From Bradyrhizobium yuanmingense (GTDB lineage Bacteria > Pseudomonadota > Alphaproteobacteria > Rhizobiales > Xanthobacteraceae), in NCBI RefSeq assembly GCF_029167105.1, contig NZ_JARFML010000030.1, positions 1 through 64,000 of the forward strand: DNA of 64,000 nucleotides, read 5' to 3'. The notes under the pieces were generated by a model. That model was not told the DNA's origin and did no database searches. It saw only the letters and a list, made by a program, of their open reading frames with translations. The position numbers and the translations under genes are program-made. Positions 51,780 through 59,564 of the stretch are shown in pieces (the stretch's first letter is position 1; each line of letters opens with the position of its first letter).

Positions 51780-53056
51780 CGCGCACCCCGCATCGGCACG
51801 ACCTTCGCGCTTGCAAGCGGAAGAGCAGTGCAATACTGCGCCCAAGCGACCATGAGCCGTCGCCGCTTATTGAATAAATCGCCGCGTCTATAAGCTGCCT
51901 CGACCTTATCAGCCACAGCATGCCACAGCGCAGCTTCGCTGACATGGTTCGGGAAATTGGTCGTCTCGCTCACCCAATCTTTGAAGCTCGACCGGAAGCC
52001 GTGAACCGTCGCGAGCCGGTCCGGTGTTGTGGAGGGCCAAGCCAGGTCTTTCATCAACTCGGCCATGGCCATGTTGCTTATACCCGACCCGGCTTTGCCG
52101 CCGATAAAGAGGTATGGATTGCCGTCTTCAATCGGCAGCCCCTTGAGGATTTCCATCGCGCGGTCGCTTAGCGGGACGCGGCGCGGCTGATCCACGCTGA
52201 TCTTTGTCTCGGCTCGGTCGGGAGGCACGGTCCAGACCTTCTGCTCGAAATCGACTTCATCGCGTCGCGCGCCAATGACCGCACCGGTGGGGGCGGCGGT
52301 GAGTATCAGAAACTCCAGCGCACGAGCCGCGATTCCTTCGCGTCTGCGCAGTTCAGCCATGAAGTCCGGAATTTGCGCATAGGCGAGGGCGGGGTGGTGC
52401 TTCACCTTCCGGATACTGCCGCGTGGGGGCAAAACATTGTCGAGGTGGCCTTTCCACCGCGCCGAATTGTCGCCCGTCCGATGGCCACGGACCGTCGCCC
52501 AATCCAGAACCTGCTCGATGCGGCCGCGCAGGCGATTGGCCGTCTCCGGAATTGCGTCCCAAAGCCGCTGGTCTGGATAGTTCGCGTGCCGTTGCTCCAG
52601 AACCGCGATGACGCGCGGCGTATCGATCTGGCTGATAGCGACGCGCCCAATGAGCGGGAAAGCGTATTGCTCCAACGTCGATAAAAATTGAGCCCGGTGC
52701 TTCGGGTTGCGCCACTTTTGCTGATGTTGGTCGAAGTATTGCCGCGCGGCTTCTTCGAATGAAAGCGCCGCGCTCGGCTCGATCGCTTTCGCGGCCTTCT
52801 CCGCCTTCCGTTGCTCCATCGGATCGATGCCATTGAAGAGGAGCTTCCGTGCTTCGTGAGCCTTGTCGCGAGCTTCCGCGAGCGAGAGCAGGGAGAGTGG
52901 ACCAAGGCCTAGCCATCGCTCCCGTCCGCCGCGCTCGTACCTAAAGACCCAACTCGCATTTGTGGCCGAGTTGACTTGGAGCAGGAGCCCTCGCCCGTCT
53001 CGATAGCGGCCCGGCTTTTTCAGTGCCCGCTCTACGCCCTTCACAGTTAGCTTCAT
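51776..53056 (-). CDS. Tyrosine integrase, P4-like, with catalytic Arg replaced
   Basis: A 426-residue site-specific recombinase. The N-terminal arm-binding DUF4102 domain (GRYRDGRGLLLQVNS, SLAEARDKAHEARKLLFNGIDP) precedes the core-binding and catalytic domains. The C-terminal motifs are HGFRSSFKDW (HxxR), LWHAVADK (H) and VEAAYRRGD (nucleophile Tyr). The first catalytic Arg, normally in TAARTGEV, is Pro256 (TAAPTGAV), and the following Glu is Ala. One base change (CGC to CCC) explains the first. The enzyme is probably inactive or weak. It is the tRNA-distal gene, facing inward from attR. Confidence 0.88.
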   Translation of the reverse strand: MKLTVKGVERALKKPGRYRDGRGLLLQVNSATNASWVFRYERGGRERWLGLGPLSLLSLAEARDKAHEARKLLFNGIDPMEQRKAEKAAKAIEPSAALSFEEAARQYFDQHQQKWRNPKHRAQFLSTLEQYAFPLIGRVAISQIDTPRVIAVLEQRHANYPDQRLWDAIPETANRLRGRIEQVLDWATVRGHRTGDNSARWKGHLDNVLPPRGSIRKVKHHPALAYAQIPDFMAELRRREGIAARALEFLILTAAPTGAVIGARRDEVDFEQKVWTVPPDRAETKISVDQPRRVPLSDRAMEILKGLPIEDGNPYLFIGGKAGSGISNMAMAELMKDLAWPSTTPDRLATVHGFRSSFKDWVSETTNFPNHVSEAALWHAVADKVEAAYRRGDLFNKRRRLMVAWAQYCTALPLASAKVVPMRGAR

Positions 53057-53074
53057 CGATCCCCGCTCCGAATG

Positions 53075-53094
53075 ACCCCCGGGGCGACCCCCGG
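53075..53094. promoter_or_regulatory. Candidate integrase arm sites, right end
   Basis: ACCCCCGG at 53075-53082 and 53087-53094, 12-base period, same orientation as the pair at 42399-42418. It lies 19 bases upstream of the integrase start, so binding could also repress the integrase. Confidence 0.5.
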
Positions 53095-53109
53095 ATTGGC
53101 TCCGACTTC

Positions 53110-53205
53110 TAGCGGGTAATATCGGGGCTCGGCGATGCGAAGAAAAGGCCTAAGCTATTGTTATTTCATGATTATTGCGAGTTTTAGCGGGCTTTACCGG
53201 GGCTC
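53110..53205. repeat. 21-bp direct repeat between integrase and attR
   Basis: TAGCGGG, 7 variable bases and then CGGGGCTC occurs at 53110-53130 and 53185-53205, matching at 17 of 21 positions with a 75-base period. It could be a further recombination-protein site. Confidence 0.45.
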
Positions 53206-53225
53206 TCCGTTTCCACAGAAATCGG

Positions 53226-53240
53226 CCACTCTCTCCGCCA
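53226..53240. other. Attachment site, right (attR)
   Basis: An exact copy of the last 15 bases of tRNA-Ser (CCACTCTCTCCGCCA) not attached to a tRNA body. It marks the distal end of the island. Confidence 0.85.
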
Positions 53241-53266
53241 CCCGCTCAAAAATCAATCGCGCCGGC

Positions 53267-54313
53267 TTATTTGCCCTCGGGGCCAGCAATCGTCGCCAAG
53301 CGCCCGAGCAGGGCCGCCTCGGCCTTGGGAGTCAGACGGTAGCCTTCCGCCATCTCGACCATGTCGCCGCGGGCGACGCACGCGTCCCACCAGTCCCTCA
53401 CGAAGCCCTCGGCGTACCCGCGCGTCTTGAAGCCGTAAGGTTCGGTGACAACGTCGAAAACGATCATCAGCTCGAAACAAGGCGAGCCGTAGGAGGTTCC
53501 GGTCTCGGTACGGCCCACGAAAGCTTCGAAGGATCTGGCCGTACAGAGGCTCGAATAAAGCCAGAACATCAGTCCATACATCAGGTGCGAGCGCTCGTCG
53601 TCGTGCAGGGCAAAGAAGCCTTTCTCGTCCACGATCTGCCGGGCCAAGGTGCGCAACATTCGCTCGCCGTGCGGCAGACGGTCGCCGACGGCGGCCAAGG
53701 CTCGCACCAGGATCGGCGATAACGTTCCCCGCTCGACGGTTGCGAACGCAGCAGCCCGATCCTCCTCAGTCGTGTCGTACTCGGATTCCGCGACCAAGCC
53801 TCGAATGAAGGTCTCGAAGTCCGGCGCAACGACGACGATGCTGTAGTCAGCCTCCTGGTCGACGTACACGACCTGCGGCTCGCCCCGCTTTCCGCAGCTC
53901 CGGTAGTCCAGCATAATCAGTTCGTGGCCGCCGGCCGGCGTGTCGGCGATTCCGACGCCGATCGGCGGGTAGCCCCACTCCTCGATCATGAACTTGGCGC
54001 CAAACTTCCCGGCGAGCGAATATGTGGACGTACGGCCAAGAGCGAAGAGCCCTTCGATCGCCACGTGGTCCTCCGCCCAGCCTGTACGCTCCTTCATTGG
54101 GTGGCAGTTGCGCTTGACCATTCCGCCATTGTGGCGCCGTGCGAGGTCGACATAGGCCGCCGGCAGCCGATACCCACCAATTTCATGCTCAATGGAGGCG
54201 ATCAGTTCGTCGGTCGGCGGAGGCTCGACATAGTTCTCCAGGGAATACGGACAGTCGTCCCAGAAGCCTTCGAAGTCGAAGTCGTCAAAGAGTCGTTTCG
54301 TCGCCATCTTCAT
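53267..54313 (-). CDS. SMI1/KNR4 (SUKH) family protein
   Basis: A 348-residue protein. The N-terminal half has the SUKH core: PTDELIASIEHEIGGYRLPAAYVDLARRHNGGM, GVGIADTPAGGHELIMLDYRSCGKRGEPQVVYVDQE and VVVAPDFETFIRGLV. SUKH proteins commonly neutralise polymorphic toxins of neighbouring cells. The C-terminal 150 residues are a helical extension I do not recognise. GAGG precedes ATG 54313. It is an orphan: no toxin gene is adjacent. It lies just outside attR and before a second att-like sequence. Confidence 0.8.
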   Translation of the reverse strand: MKMATKRLFDDFDFEGFWDDCPYSLENYVEPPPTDELIASIEHEIGGYRLPAAYVDLARRHNGGMVKRNCHPMKERTGWAEDHVAIEGLFALGRTSTYSLAGKFGAKFMIEEWGYPPIGVGIADTPAGGHELIMLDYRSCGKRGEPQVVYVDQEADYSIVVVAPDFETFIRGLVAESEYDTTEEDRAAAFATVERGTLSPILVRALAAVGDRLPHGERMLRTLARQIVDEKGFFALHDDERSHLMYGLMFWLYSSLCTARSFEAFVGRTETGTSYGSPCFELMIVFDVVTEPYGFKTRGYAEGFVRDWWDACVARGDMVEMAEGYRLTPKAEAALLGRLATIAGPEGK

Positions 54314-54420
54314 GACCTCGTCATGTTACGAGGCGTGTCTAAGCGCCCAGTAGCCAGGACCGTTGATTGCCACACTTCGGAATGAAAACAGCTTATACGT
54401 CAATCAGGATTGACTGACCC

Positions 54421-54430
54421 TCTCCGCCAC
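54421..54430. other. Possible third att-like sequence
   Basis: CTCTCCGCCA equals the last 10 bases of tRNA-Ser. With attR at 53226-53240 it would bracket the SUKH gene as a separate 1.2 kb insertion. Ten bases is a weak match. Confidence 0.35.
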
Positions 54431-54436
54431 TTGCTG

Positions 54437-54474
54437 CCGCTCATAACGGTTTGGTTGCAGGCTCGAGTCCCGCC
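54437..54474 (+). pseudogene. tRNA-Met-like (CAU) 3' half remnant
   Basis: GCCG-CTCATAA-CGGT can form an anticodon arm with anticodon CAT, followed 6 bases later by GCAGG-CTCGAGT-CCCGC, a T-arm with the conserved TCGAGTC core and one mismatch. No matching D-arm or acceptor 5' strand lies upstream, and no CCA follows. It is probably a truncated tRNA, seen by eye only. Confidence 0.45.
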
Positions 54475-54535
54475 GGTGCGGTTGAGGCGCTTAGTTGCTT
54501 TCATTGCTGGGCAGCGGCTTCATATTCGTGGGGTC

Positions 54536-55939
54536 ATGCCCTCAGGAGCTTATTCCGTGCCGCAAGCGATCCTATCCGCGCAGAGCCGCCCCTTCCGCTC
54601 CCGTGCCGAGTTAGCCTCCATCATCATAAGCGCCTATGAGCGCATCGAGCGGGACCGGCGCCGCAATTGCTGGATCTATGTGCGGCCCATGGAAGAAGCG
54701 CTGGCTGAGGTTGATGCCCTTGTGCGACGAGCGGAAGAGGGTGAAGTCCTGCCGCTTCTTGGCGTGCCATTCGGCGTCAAGGACAATATTGACGTTGAGG
54801 CCATGCCAACGACAGCAGCCTGCCCGTCATTCCAATATAGGGCTGCCCAATCGGCCAGATGCGTCGAGAAATTGGCGGCCGCGGGTGCGATCTGTCTTGG
54901 CAAAACCAACCTGGATCAGTTCGCAACCGGACTGTCCGGCGCCCGCTCTCCCTATGGCGCCTGTTCCAGTGCGGCGAACGATCTGTATGTCTCCGGCGGT
55001 TCGAGCTCCGGCTCGGCTGCTGCCGTAGCATCCGGCCATGTTGCCTTCGCTCTCGGCACAGATACCGGCGGCTCAGGCCGGATTCCCGCAGGTTTCAACG
55101 GAATCGTCGGGATCAAGCCAACCGTCGGCCTCGTCTCGTCCCGGGGACTTGTGCCGAACTGTCCGACCCTCGATTGTCCCTCGATCTTCTGCAATTCCAT
55201 TGCCGAGGGTCGAATTCTGCTCGGGTTGATCGAAGGATTCGACGACAGCGATCCCTATAGCCGTCAACGGATTGCCTCGTCCTCCCCATCTCCTCGCAAA
55301 TTCCGGTTCGGCCAGGTCCCTGTCGATCATCTCAATTCATTCGGCATGCCGGAATGCGATGACCTTTACAGGCAGGCCTGCACGAGGTTTTCGGGACTGG
55401 GAGGTCAAGCCAGGACAATTGACTTCGCGCCTTTCGCCGAAGCCGGTGAAATGCTCTTTTCAGGGCCTTGGATTGCCGAACGTCATGCGGCGATCAGCAA
55501 GCTCCTGGACGTCGATCATGGAGACCTGCTTGACGTCATCCGCAACGTGCTGAGCGGAGCTGCCCGGTTTTCCGCCGCAGATGCGTTCGCCGCGCAACAT
55601 CGACTTTTGAAGCTGCGACGCCAGATCCACGCGCTTTTCGAGGAGATCGACGTCCTGGTGGTGCCGACCGCGCCACGCCCTTTCACGATCGCGGAGATGA
55701 TGGAAGATCCCATCACGCTCAACAACCGCCTCGGTTACTACTCCTATTTTGCCAATCTCGTGGACTTGTGCGCGGTGTCGGTTCCCAACGCAACGCTCGG
55801 CAACGGCATGCCGATGGGTATCACTTTGCTGGCGCCTGCGTGGCGCGACCATGTTGTTCTCGACTTTGCCGAACGATGGCTGCCCGATGCGAAGGCCGGA
55901 CTGTTCGATCTAAAGGAATATCCGAAGGCCGCCTCCTAG
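54536..55939 (+). CDS. Amidase, allophanate hydrolase-like (AtzF-type, amidase domain only)
   Basis: A 467-residue amidase-signature enzyme with the Ser-cisSer-Lys triad: Lys in FGVKDNIDVEAMPTTAACP, cis-Ser in YVSGGSSSGSAAAVASG and nucleophile Ser in GTDTGGSGRIPAGFNGIVGIKPT. The GLVSSRGLVPNCPTLDCPSIF segment resembles allophanate hydrolases, which split allophanate to ammonia and CO2. Full-length AtzF proteins have about 130 more C-terminal residues. The C-terminus here ends after the amidase domain. ATG 54536 follows GTGGGG. It overlaps the convergent Crp-type gene by 4 bases. Confidence 0.8.
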   Translation: MPSGAYSVPQAILSAQSRPFRSRAELASIIISAYERIERDRRRNCWIYVRPMEEALAEVDALVRRAEEGEVLPLLGVPFGVKDNIDVEAMPTTAACPSFQYRAAQSARCVEKLAAAGAICLGKTNLDQFATGLSGARSPYGACSSAANDLYVSGGSSSGSAAAVASGHVAFALGTDTGGSGRIPAGFNGIVGIKPTVGLVSSRGLVPNCPTLDCPSIFCNSIAEGRILLGLIEGFDDSDPYSRQRIASSSPSPRKFRFGQVPVDHLNSFGMPECDDLYRQACTRFSGLGGQARTIDFAPFAEAGEMLFSGPWIAERHAAISKLLDVDHGDLLDVIRNVLSGAARFSAADAFAAQHRLLKLRRQIHALFEEIDVLVVPTAPRPFTIAEMMEDPITLNNRLGYYSYFANLVDLCAVSVPNATLGNGMPMGITLLAPAWRDHVVLDFAERWLPDAKAGLFDLKEYPKAAS

Positions 55940-56661
55940 ACGACTTCGAGATCGAGAGCGCGCAGATTGAGGATCACAATCAGGCCCCGGTGATAACGGA
56001 TGACGCCTCTTGCCTGCATGCGGGAAAGCTGCACTGTCACCCATTGGCGGGTTGAGCCGATCAGATTGGCGAGATCACCATGCGTGAACGGGATCCCGAT
56101 CACGATCTCGCGGCCCTGCTGCGAACCGTAGATCTTCGAGAGGAAGACCAACAGACGATGCAGCCGCTCGGTCACCGAGCGGGTCCCCAGCATTTGCGCC
56201 ATGGCCGAGTAGCACCGTGCCTTGAAGGCGAGCGCATCCAGCAGCGCGACTGCGATACTTGCCGATTGAAGCGCCAGCGCGCGCAGGGCGGGGCCGGGCA
56301 AGAACGTCACTCGGCTTCGTTCCACTGCAACCGAAGACCATACGTGGGCACCAGTACCGAACAGATCGGGGCCGCCGACGAAATTGCCGGCGAACCAGTA
56401 GGCCAGCGTCACCTCGCGCCCGGAAGGCGCCGCGTAGTAGCTGCGAATACGCCCCTCTTCGATCAGATAAATGCCGTTCTGCAGATCGCCCTGACGCCAG
56501 ACATGCTTGCCTGCCTGCAGAACCTCCTCGCGGCCGATGGCGAGGACACGACGCCGGTCAGCCTCACACAACGGATCCAACAAGCTCGGCAGCGACCCGA
56601 CCAGAGCATCCGATCCCGCCAGCATGATGCCGGTCGCATTCCCGAGACTTGCCGCTGACAT
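55936..56661 (-). CDS. Crp/Fnr-family transcriptional regulator
   Basis: The 241-residue regulator has a cyclic-nucleotide-binding-like beta barrel (LQAGKHVWRQGDLQNGIYLIEEGRIRSYYAAPSGREVTLAYWFAGNFVGG), a dimer helix, and a winged helix GIPFTHGDLANLIGSTRQWVTVQLSRMQARGVI. It has no Fnr-type N-terminal Cys cluster. ATG 56661 is set by GGGGAG; the frame is open further up. It sits between the amidase and the ABC transporter genes and probably controls them (inference). Confidence 0.88.
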   Translation of the reverse strand: MSAASLGNATGIMLAGSDALVGSLPSLLDPLCEADRRRVLAIGREEVLQAGKHVWRQGDLQNGIYLIEEGRIRSYYAAPSGREVTLAYWFAGNFVGGPDLFGTGAHVWSSVAVERSRVTFLPGPALRALALQSASIAVALLDALAFKARCYSAMAQMLGTRSVTERLHRLLVFLSKIYGSQQGREIVIGIPFTHGDLANLIGSTRQWVTVQLSRMQARGVIRYHRGLIVILNLRALDLEVV

Positions 56662-56729
56662 CTGCTCGCTCCCCTGCCGCCGCAGGGGAAAGCCATTCAA
56701 GAGCCATGCCAGAACATATCGTCAGGCGC

Positions 56730-57596
56730 CTACGTCTTGATTTCCATCTGCTCGAAGGCCCTGCGGCCTTCCGAGCGGATCAGGTCAAGGCAATCCCGCT
56801 TGAGGGCGAGATAGGCGGCCTCCGCGACGATGGCGCTGGTGCGCGGCCGCGGCAGGCTCACCTGAAGATCCCTGAGGATGCGGCCAGGTCCGGCGCTCAT
56901 GATCAGCACACGGTCAGAGAGAAGGATCGCTTCATCGATGTCGTGCGTGACGAAGACGATTGTTGCATTGATCCGCTCGCGGAGCTCGAGCAGATTGTCC
57001 TGCATGACCGCCCGGGTCTGCGCATCCAGCGCTCCGAACGGCTCGTCCATCAACAGGACACTCGGCTGATTGGCAAGAGCACGGGCAATCGCAACCCGCT
57101 GCTGCATGCCCCCGGATAGCGTGTGCGGATAGGCCGACGCGAATCTGGTCAGGCCGATCATCTCGATGAGGCCGTCGGCAATCCGCAGCGCCTCCGCTTT
57201 CGGCTTGCCGAGGGCGCGGGGCCCGTGCGCGATATTCCGGCGCACCGATTTCCACGGAAACAGATGTGGCTGCTGGAAGACCATTCCGATCTCGGGCCGT
57301 GGCTTGCGCATTGCTTCGCCGGCCATAAGCACCTGGCCTCCGAACGGCCGCTCGAGGCCGGCCATTGCATTCAGCAGCGTGGACTTGCCGCAGCCGGATG
57401 GACCGACGATCGAGACGAATTCCCCCTGGGCTACTGCCAGGGATACGCGGTCGACTGCGATGACCTGCCCGCTCGGCGCATCGAAGACGATGCTCAAATC
57501 CTCGACCCGGATGATCGCCTGACGCGCCGCGGCGGACGGCGGGTACGTATCCACGAGCCTGAGCGGCTGGTCTGGACGAAGCAGGCTAGGGGTCAT
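56730..57596 (-). CDS. ABC transporter ATP-binding protein (SsuB/TauB type)
   Basis: A 288-residue ATPase with Walker A GPSGCGKSTLL, Q-loop FQQPHLFPW, signature LSGGMQQRVAIARAL, Walker B VLLMDEPFGALD and the H-loop VTHDIDEAI. The nitrate/sulfonate/taurine class matches best. Its ATG overlaps the permease stop by 4 bases (ATGA). It energises uptake with the two upstream genes; substrate unknown. Confidence 0.92.
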   Translation of the reverse strand: MTPSLLRPDQPLRLVDTYPPSAAARQAIIRVEDLSIVFDAPSGQVIAVDRVSLAVAQGEFVSIVGPSGCGKSTLLNAMAGLERPFGGQVLMAGEAMRKPRPEIGMVFQQPHLFPWKSVRRNIAHGPRALGKPKAEALRIADGLIEMIGLTRFASAYPHTLSGGMQQRVAIARALANQPSVLLMDEPFGALDAQTRAVMQDNLLELRERINATIVFVTHDIDEAILLSDRVLIMSAGPGRILRDLQVSLPRPRTSAIVAEAAYLALKRDCLDLIRSEGRRAFEQMEIKT

Positions 57597-58366
57597 CGCC
57601 ACCACACGGCACGTTCGGCAAGAATCGCGAAGGAACGGTCGGCGACGAAGGAAAGCAGTCCGAGAGCCGCCAGCCCGCCCATGACCTGACCGGTTTGCAT
57701 GTTCTGTTGCGCAATTTCGATACGATAAACGATACCGGCGAACGCTCCTGCCAACTCGGCGGCGACCAGCGTGTAGAAGGAGATGCTCACCGCGGTTCGA
57801 AGACCGACCGTGATATAGGGCAGCGCGCCAAGAAGGACGATCTCCGACAGCATCTGCGGTTGCGGCGTGCCGAGCATCTGGGCGGCTCGGATAAGTCCGC
57901 GGTCCACTTTCTGCACCCCGATGTGGGTCGCGAGCCATACCGTGAAGAACACGCCCCAAACGACCAGGAAAAGCTTGCCTGTTTCCGAGAGGCCAAACCA
58001 AAGGATGACGATCGGCACGAAGGCTATGGGAGGAATTGGGCGAAGGATGTGAAACAAGGGCGAAAGCAGGCTGGACACCAGCCGAAACCGGCCGGTCAGG
58101 ATGCCGAGCACGATTCCGCCCGCGGCCCCGATGGCAAATCCCGCGGCCACGCGCGCGAGGCTCGCCATCAGGTCGGCGAAGAATTGTCCGCTGCGAATCC
58201 ATTCGAGAACGGCAACGGCGACGGTCGATGGCGGCGGAAACAGCACGGTGTTCACGATGCCGGAGCGCGCAACCAGTTCCCACATGCCTGTGAAGGCGGG
58301 CACGGAGAGGACGGCGACCAGTACGCTCAGCCGTTCGGTCGCGCTGCTGCGTCTGCCGACGCTCAC
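57593..58366 (-). CDS. ABC transporter permease (SsuC/TauC type)
   Basis: A 257-residue inner-membrane permease with about six helices and the EAA-type loop RAAQMLGTPQPQMLSEIVLLGALPYI. RPIPPIAFVPIVILWFGLSETGK and the YTLVAAELAGAFAGI segment are typical of the SsuC/TauC/ThiX group. The start is GTG 58366, overlapping the binding-protein stop (GTGA). Middle gene of the three-gene transporter. Confidence 0.92.
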   Translation of the reverse strand: MSVGRRSSATERLSVLVAVLSVPAFTGMWELVARSGIVNTVLFPPPSTVAVAVLEWIRSGQFFADLMASLARVAAGFAIGAAGGIVLGILTGRFRLVSSLLSPLFHILRPIPPIAFVPIVILWFGLSETGKLFLVVWGVFFTVWLATHIGVQKVDRGLIRAAQMLGTPQPQMLSEIVLLGALPYITVGLRTAVSISFYTLVAAELAGAFAGIVYRIEIAQQNMQTGQVMGGLAALGLLSFVADRSFAILAERAVWWR

Positions 58367-59361
58367 GGGCGTGCCCCCAGCGTGACGCGAGCTGGATCGA
58401 GCGCCTTCAGCGGCGCCGTCACCAGGACTTTCGTGAAATCGGGCATGCTCGCTCCAGGGGGATGATTGCCGGTCTCGAGCCGCCAGGCGGCATGGGTTTT
58501 CAGAGTCGTGAGAATCCTGTCGTCGAGGCGCACATGGTAGACGTAGTCCGTCCAGATCGACGCCAATTCATCGCGTTTCATCCCCGTCGCCGCTGCGATG
58601 ACGTCGATTGCTTCACCCGGATTCGCCTTGAGCCAGCCTTCGGCTTCGATGAGGGACGCCAGGAACTTGCTGACGATCGCCGGGTTGGCGGCGAGGTAAG
58701 ACTGCGTCACGACGATATTGAAGGTCTCCGAGTAGAGACCTTTGGTATCAAGCGGGATCGCGCCTTCGCCGAGAGCCTTCTTCGCATTCGCGACGTGCGG
58801 CTCCCAGGTGTCGAATGCGTCGATGCTGCCGGCCGCCATGGCAGGGAGCATCTCCTGCGGCCGCAGGTTGACAAGCGTCACGTCCTTCGACGTCAGGCCC
58901 GCCGCTTTCAACAGAACCGAGGTGTAGACCTCGCTGCCGGTTCCGGCCGTGAAGGCTATTCGCTTTCCACGCAGATCGGCCTTCGTCTTGATCCCGGCAG
59001 AAGCTGCGGTCATGGTCTTGAGATCCGAATATTCCATCCCCGCCACGAAGGCGATCGGCTGTTGCGCCATCGCGGCCGCCGTGACCGGCGCCTCGGCTGT
59101 TGTCGCGAAATCCGCCCCTCCCCCAAGCACCGTATCGAGGCACTGCTTCCCGCTGGTGAAATTGGAGACCGAGATGTCGAGCCCGTGCTTGGCGAAAAGG
59201 CCCTTCGCATTGGCAACGATCGCCAGTCCCGAGATCGGCCCAAGATTCTGGGCGAGCCGCGCCTTCAGCAATTCCTCGGCCGTCGCGCGCTCGGACGGCG
59301 CAAACAGGAAGGACGCAGATAGCACGAACACGGCGAAGCGAAGAGCAGTTGTTGATCGCAT
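58363..59361 (-). CDS. ABC substrate-binding protein, NMT1/SsuA type
   Basis: The 332-residue periplasmic protein begins with a signal peptide (ALRFAVFVLSASFLFAPSERATA). LARLAQNLGPISGLAIVANAKGLFAKHGLDISVSNF, GADFATTAEAPVTAAAM, LRGKRIAFTAGTGSEVYTSVLLKAAGL and AGSIDAFDTWEPHVANAKK are the NMT1/SsuA-like binding fold. Start at ATG 59361 after AGGAG; the frame is open upstream. The neighbouring allophanate-hydrolase-like amidase suggests a nitrogen compound as ligand, which is inference. Confidence 0.9.
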   Translation of the reverse strand: MRSTTALRFAVFVLSASFLFAPSERATAEELLKARLAQNLGPISGLAIVANAKGLFAKHGLDISVSNFTSGKQCLDTVLGGGADFATTAEAPVTAAAMAQQPIAFVAGMEYSDLKTMTAASAGIKTKADLRGKRIAFTAGTGSEVYTSVLLKAAGLTSKDVTLVNLRPQEMLPAMAAGSIDAFDTWEPHVANAKKALGEGAIPLDTKGLYSETFNIVVTQSYLAANPAIVSKFLASLIEAEGWLKANPGEAIDVIAAATGMKRDELASIWTDYVYHVRLDDRILTTLKTHAAWRLETGNHPPGASMPDFTKVLVTAPLKALDPARVTLGARP

Positions 59362-59564
59362 GCCAAACTCCTGTGATGCCGGCGACCGGAGGTGATCGGC
59401 CTTAACGATAGGATCGTCCGAAGATGGGAGACCATGAAGCAATTAATCGACAAGGTCCGCTATCCACTTTTTGCGCAAGCAAACAGCAAGCTGCTCACGC
59501 CTTGGGCGCAGCATAGCCTGCCGCAATAGCACTCTGCTGGCTTTCGCCAAGTCCCGGTCCCGAT

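Larger units (their letters stand above)
42357..53240. mobile_element. Phage-satellite-like island integrated at tRNA-Ser
   Basis: This 10.9 kb element is bounded by the 15-bp direct repeat. From the right end, all on the minus strand, it carries integrase, a 158-residue protein, AlpA-like regulator, ProQ/FinO protein, primase-helicase, an 87-residue protein, HK97-type capsid, two small proteins, a small-terminase-like protein and a 122-residue protein. Two genes on the plus strand occupy the tRNA end. No portal, large terminase, protease, tail or lysis genes are recognisable. Gene set and size fit a capsid-encoding satellite (cf-PICI-like) better than a full prophage. The tRNA-proximal part is visibly less GC-rich than flanking DNA. 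Confidence 0.8.

Noticed and set aside
42267..54480. A complete prophage
   Set aside because: No portal, large terminase, tail or lysis genes are recognisable in 10.9 kb, and the length is too small for a known tailed phage.
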